A stretch of DNA of 35,000 nt from Chitinophagaceae bacterium (lineage in GTDB: Bacteria; Bacteroidota; Bacteroidia; Chitinophagales; Chitinophagaceae), in the NCBI GenBank assembly GCA_004299085.1, contig SCQV01000122.1, positions 1-35,000 on the forward strand, written 5' to 3'. The notes beneath the pieces were generated by a model that ran no database searches, was not told the origin of the DNA, and was given only the letters and a program-made list of their open reading frames with translations. The position numbers and the translations under genes are program-made. Positions 33,118-35,000 of this stretch are shown piece by piece. How positions within the stretch are numbered: position 1 is the first letter of the stretch; each line of letters opens with the position of its first letter.

Positions 33118-33231
33118 AGAGATACTATAAAGCTCATGAAATTCAATGTTCATGGGCTTTTTTATTTTCAACCTTCTCCATTTTTTCAATTAAAAGGTAA
33201 CAAGAGTGGTAGCCATATTATATTTTCTTTT
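33099..33231. repeat. Direct repeat L around the small toxin-antitoxin loci
   Basis: About 133 bases that recur nearly unchanged at 34755-34886. It starts in the T-arm-like AACTCCCG, includes CGCTACAAGAGAT and a terminator hairpin, and ends in ATTTTCTTTT. The region between the copies holds a VapBC-like pair and a DUF433-DUF5615 pair. Confidence 0.85.
33130..33166 (+). terminator. Intrinsic terminator in direct repeat L
   Basis: AAGCTCATGAA (33130-33140) pairs with TTCATGGGCTT (33149-33159), one G-U pair, 8-nt loop, followed by TTTTTTATTTT. Confidence 0.7.
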
Positions 33232-33307
33232 CTGTTTTCTTTTTGGATGGCTTTACCACCTGAAATATGAAATCCACGGAAAAGTAAAGCAGTGTTTTTG
33301 TAGTGAT

Positions 33308-33709
33308 TTACCCCTGGTTTTGAGTAATAATTTTTAAGCCTTTTATTCTCTCAAAATGTTTCTGATTGAAAGTGGCTATTGGAAGGTTGTTAGCCATTGC
33401 AGTAGCTCCGATTAGAATATCAGGAATTTCTATCAACTTGTTATCAGTTTTTAGTTGCCGGAATATTTTGATGGCGAACTGATTAGCCACTCTGTCAAAT
33501 GGCAAAATAGTAACCTTGTCAAAAAATGATTCCCAAAAGTTATCATTTCCTGCTTTATTACCAATCATGACTTCATATTCGGTTATAATGGAAACAGCGA
33601 ATAGCTTGTATTAATTTGTTAGTTGGTAAAAGAAAGATTTTGTTTTATCTTTTTTTCGATAAAAGTCAATCAATATGGAAGTATCTATTAAAATTATTTT
33701 TTCCGCCAT
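33308..33709 (-). pseudogene. vapC: PIN-domain toxin (VapC-like) with an in-frame TAA
   Basis: From an ATG at 33709 the frame reads MAEKIILIDTSILIDFYRKK, the PIN start with its first Asp. TAA then occurs at codon 33 (33611-33613), and the same frame continues YKLFAVSIITEYEVM, ILPFDRVANQFAIKI, then IPDILIGATAMANNLPIATFNQKHF to the end at 33308. All parts of a VapC ribonuclease are there in one frame, interrupted by one stop. Restart at Met48 (33568) would give an 86-residue piece lacking the first active-site Asp. Its start overlaps the antitoxin gene by 16 bp. Confidence 0.82.
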
Positions 33710-33975
33710 TGATTGAAATGCTTTCGGTTTTCCTTAAATGCTTCCAATTCTTTGTCTGACATTACAGGTGCAGATAAAAGGAATTTTTGAAAATCAGAAA
33801 TTTCCTGAGCAGCTTTTTGTTTAATATACTTTTCATCCAAGGCAGATTTCAACTGTACAATTTTACCAGCAGAGAGTTGTTGCACTAACTTTAAAACCTG
33901 ATCATATTTTATCTGACCTGCTTCCATCATTTTTCCTATTTTCGTCAAAGTTAGCAAAATGTCATGATATTTCAT
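33694..33975 (-). CDS. Antitoxin partner of the PIN toxin
   Basis: A 93-residue helical, highly charged protein (MKYHDILLTLTKIGKMM at the start, KELEAFKENRKHFNQWRKK at the end). It overlaps the vapC start by 16 bp in the classic antitoxin-first order. No classical VapB fold is recognised. It is intact while its toxin carries a nonsense codon. Small size, charge and coupling fit an antitoxin; the family is uncertain. It diverges from the DUF433 gene with 65 bp between starts. Confidence 0.6.
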   Translation of the reverse strand: MKYHDILLTLTKIGKMMEAGQIKYDQVLKLVQQLSAGKIVQLKSALDEKYIKQKAAQEISDFQKFLLSAPVMSDKELEAFKENRKHFNQWRKK

Positions 33976-33993
33976 ATTGCAATCAGGTTGCTG

Positions 33994-34001
33994 TATATTT
34001 G
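33994..34001 (+). promoter_or_regulatory. -7 box of the DUF433-DUF5615 promoter
   Basis: TATATTTG is a perfect TAnnTTTG -7 box, 39 bases ahead of the DUF433 ATG, in the short divergent region shared with the leftward antitoxin gene. Confidence 0.5.
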
Positions 34002-34040
34002 TACTATTCTAAACAATGAGATAATTCTATCCTGCTAAGT

Positions 34041-34283
34041 ATGAGCTTAGATGAAGAAATATTATTGCAGCGTATCACTGTTAAGCCAGGCTTAATGAGT
34101 GGGAAACCCACTATCAGGAATATGCGTTTCACTGTAAGTGATATTCTGGAAATGCTTGCATCTGGTATGACTGAAGCTAATATCCTTGAGCAACATCCTA
34201 TTTTGGAAGTTGGGGATATTCAGGCTGCCTTATTATATGCCTCTCTAAGATTGAAAAATACAGTAGTAATTCATGCTGACTGA
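34041..34283 (+). CDS. DUF433 antitoxin-like protein
   Basis: DUF433 (VapB-like) proteins are antitoxins of DUF5615 toxins. The 80 residues contain RITVKPGLMSGKPTIRNMRFTVSDILEMLASGMTEANILEQHP, whose GKPTIRNMR and ILEMLASGMT phrases are diagnostic. The helix-turn-helix-like end VGDIQAALLYAS fits the family. The gene is intact and its stop overlaps the start of the toxin frame by 11 bases. It is the first gene of the pair. Confidence 0.88.
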   Translation: MSLDEEILLQRITVKPGLMSGKPTIRNMRFTVSDILEMLASGMTEANILEQHPILEVGDIQAALLYASLRLKNTVVIHAD

Positions 34284-34623
34284 ATGGGAGATATGACTTG
34301 ATGCAAATATTTCTCCTGTAATTTCCAAATGGATGGGAGAATTTACCAGTTTCATAGTAAAATCATCCTACATTTTGCCTTTCTATAAATTGGAGGATGA
34401 TGCTATCTATAAAAAGGCAAGAGAACAAGGCAATGTTAATCTAATTTCCAAAGATGCTGATTTCTCCGAATTGATAAACAGGTTAGGTTCACCACCCAAA
34501 TTAATTTACCTGAAAACAGGAAACTGTGATAATAAGAAATTATGGAATTTCCTGAGAGGTCATATTAAGGAAGCGATTGAAATTTTAGTTTCTACAGATG
34601 TAACAGTGGTAGAAATGGAATAA
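34273..34623 (+). pseudogene. DUF5615 PIN-like toxin with an in-frame TGA
   Basis: Read from the ATG at 34273 the frame is MLTEWEI, a TGA at 34294-34296, then LDANISPVISKWMGEF, AIYKKAREQGNVNLISKDADFSE and GSPPKLIYLKTGNC. DUF5615 proteins of this type normally begin with IWLDANISP, so the TGA stands where TGG (Trp) is expected: a single-base nonsense change. A later Met (34333) would give a 96-residue product without the LDAN acidic motif, presumably inactive. The DUF433 antitoxin upstream is intact. Confidence 0.82.
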
Positions 34624-34730
34624 AGAGGATGGTGCTTATAAAAAGGTAGCCAACCAGGTAACAAGCTAAATTTGTTTACAGAATAAGTGTAATATAATCT
34701 TATGAATATGAATATGTTACAGCAGGTATG

Positions 34731-34771
34731 GGATAACCCTGAGGTCTCGGGTTCAACTCCCGATCGCTACA
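34731..34771 (+). other. tRNA 3'-half fragment (attachment-site scar)
   Basis: From 34731: loop end GATAA, anticodon stem strand CCCTG (34737-34741), variable AGGTC, T stem TCGGG/CCCGA around the canonical TTCAACT loop (34752-34758). Acceptor strand TCGCTAC and discriminator A end at 34771. No 5' half (GTAGCGA acceptor strand, D arm) precedes it, so it is not a functional tRNA gene. A crossover in the anticodon loop is typical of tyrosine-recombinase integration. Confidence 0.7.
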
Positions 34772-34886
34772 AGAGATAAAATATCAAGCTCATTAAATTC
34801 AATGTTCATGGGCTTTTTTATTTTCAACCTTCTCCGTTTTGTCAATTAAAGGATAACAAGAGTGGTAGCAGTATTACATTTTCTTT
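34755..34886. repeat. Direct repeat R around the small toxin-antitoxin loci
   Basis: Second copy of 33099-33231, same orientation. Its terminator hairpin is slightly weaker than in copy L. In this copy the T-arm is uninterrupted. Confidence 0.85.
34786..34822 (+). terminator. Terminator-like hairpin in direct repeat R
   Basis: AAGCTCATTAA (34786-34796) and TTCATGGGCTT (34805-34815) pair with one mismatch and one G-U, followed by TTTTTATTTT. Confidence 0.55.
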
Positions 34887-34915
34887 TGAGAATAAGGCTC
34901 TTTATTGGCCCACAA

Positions 34916-34938
34916 AACGTCCGCCTTAGGCGGACGTT
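34916..34938. repeat. Dispersed palindrome near the right edge
   Basis: AACGTCCGCC and GGCGGACGTT form a perfect 10-bp stem with a TTA loop. A shorter relative, CGCCTGAGGCGGAC, lies at 33031-33044. No T-tract follows, so it is more likely a repetitive palindrome than a terminator. Confidence 0.6.
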
Positions 34939-35000
34939 GATTGTCAACTATCATTCTATTTTTTACCTACTATATGTTCCGCTGGAACAACTGTCGTCCG

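Noticed and set aside
32907-33270. Minus- and plus-strand frames over the GIY-YIG tail
   Set aside because: They are readings through palindromes and the GIY-YIG pseudogene in other frames.
34273-34623. Recoding of TGA as Trp or selenocysteine in the DUF5615 toxin
   Set aside because: Several good genes here (toprim protein, relaxase) end in TGA, no SECIS-like hairpin is evident, and two other toxins are broken by TAA.
1-35000. CRISPR array, rRNA, complete tRNA, integrase or transposase
   Set aside because: No regularly spaced short repeats, no rRNA-like sequence, only a partial tRNA, and no recombinase motifs in the long frames.

Overview
The window reads as part of a mobilizable or conjugative element from a member of the Bacteroidota. 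The evidence is moderate-to-low GC, several promoters matching the Bacteroidota -7 box TAnnTTTG, AT-rich leaders with few Shine-Dalgarno sites, and an ssb / DUF932 / ParB / toprim / relaxase / coupling-protein set that I know from integrative elements of that phylum. I see no integrase, transposase or type IV secretion channel genes, so this is either a mobilizable element or one segment of a larger ICE. The genus cannot be fixed from the sequence.

Layout. 1-1756: 3' part of an AAA_13 (PrrC/RloC-like) ATPase open to the left edge. 2111-6225: small hypothetical gene, ssb, DUF932 protein, a 617-residue ParB-like protein and a small membrane protein, with two intrinsic terminators. 6272-8601: an AbiE toxin-antitoxin module (abiE-1) lying between two ~195-bp direct repeats, each carrying a copy of an undescribed small reading frame. 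8638-9274: two small leftward hypotheticals. 9442-14170: transfer core (toprim protein, candidate oriT, ribbon-helix-helix mobilization protein, HxDxxHPHxH relaxase, VirD4/TraG-type coupling protein).

14232-32100 is a dense, AT-rich defence island. On the minus strand are Gabija (gajA, gajB) running into a Shedu nuclease gene, a truncated OLD-type ATPase remnant overlapping gajA, and a second AbiE pair whose toxin gene has an in-frame TAA. On the plus strand are RloA-RloB (an ATPase plus a separate TOPRIM-like subunit), a 1057-residue orphan KAP P-loop NTPase, a fossil of a second rloB 3' end, and a complete QatABCD system.

32101-35000 is a scarred border: a frameshifted GIY-YIG pseudogene, a double-hairpin insertion inside a tRNA T-loop-like sequence, 133-bp direct repeats around two small toxin-antitoxin loci (PIN/VapC and DUF433-DUF5615) whose toxin genes each carry one nonsense codon, and a textbook tRNA 3'-half fragment that looks like an attachment scar.

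How it works together. The mob genes would process and deliver the element to a conjugation channel supplied elsewhere; ssb, ParB and DUF932 would support maintenance. The island supplies layered anti-phage and abortive-infection functions. The recurrent pattern is modules bracketed by duplicated or fossil sequence, meaning cassette-like turnover, and toxin genes silenced by point nonsense mutations beside intact antitoxins.
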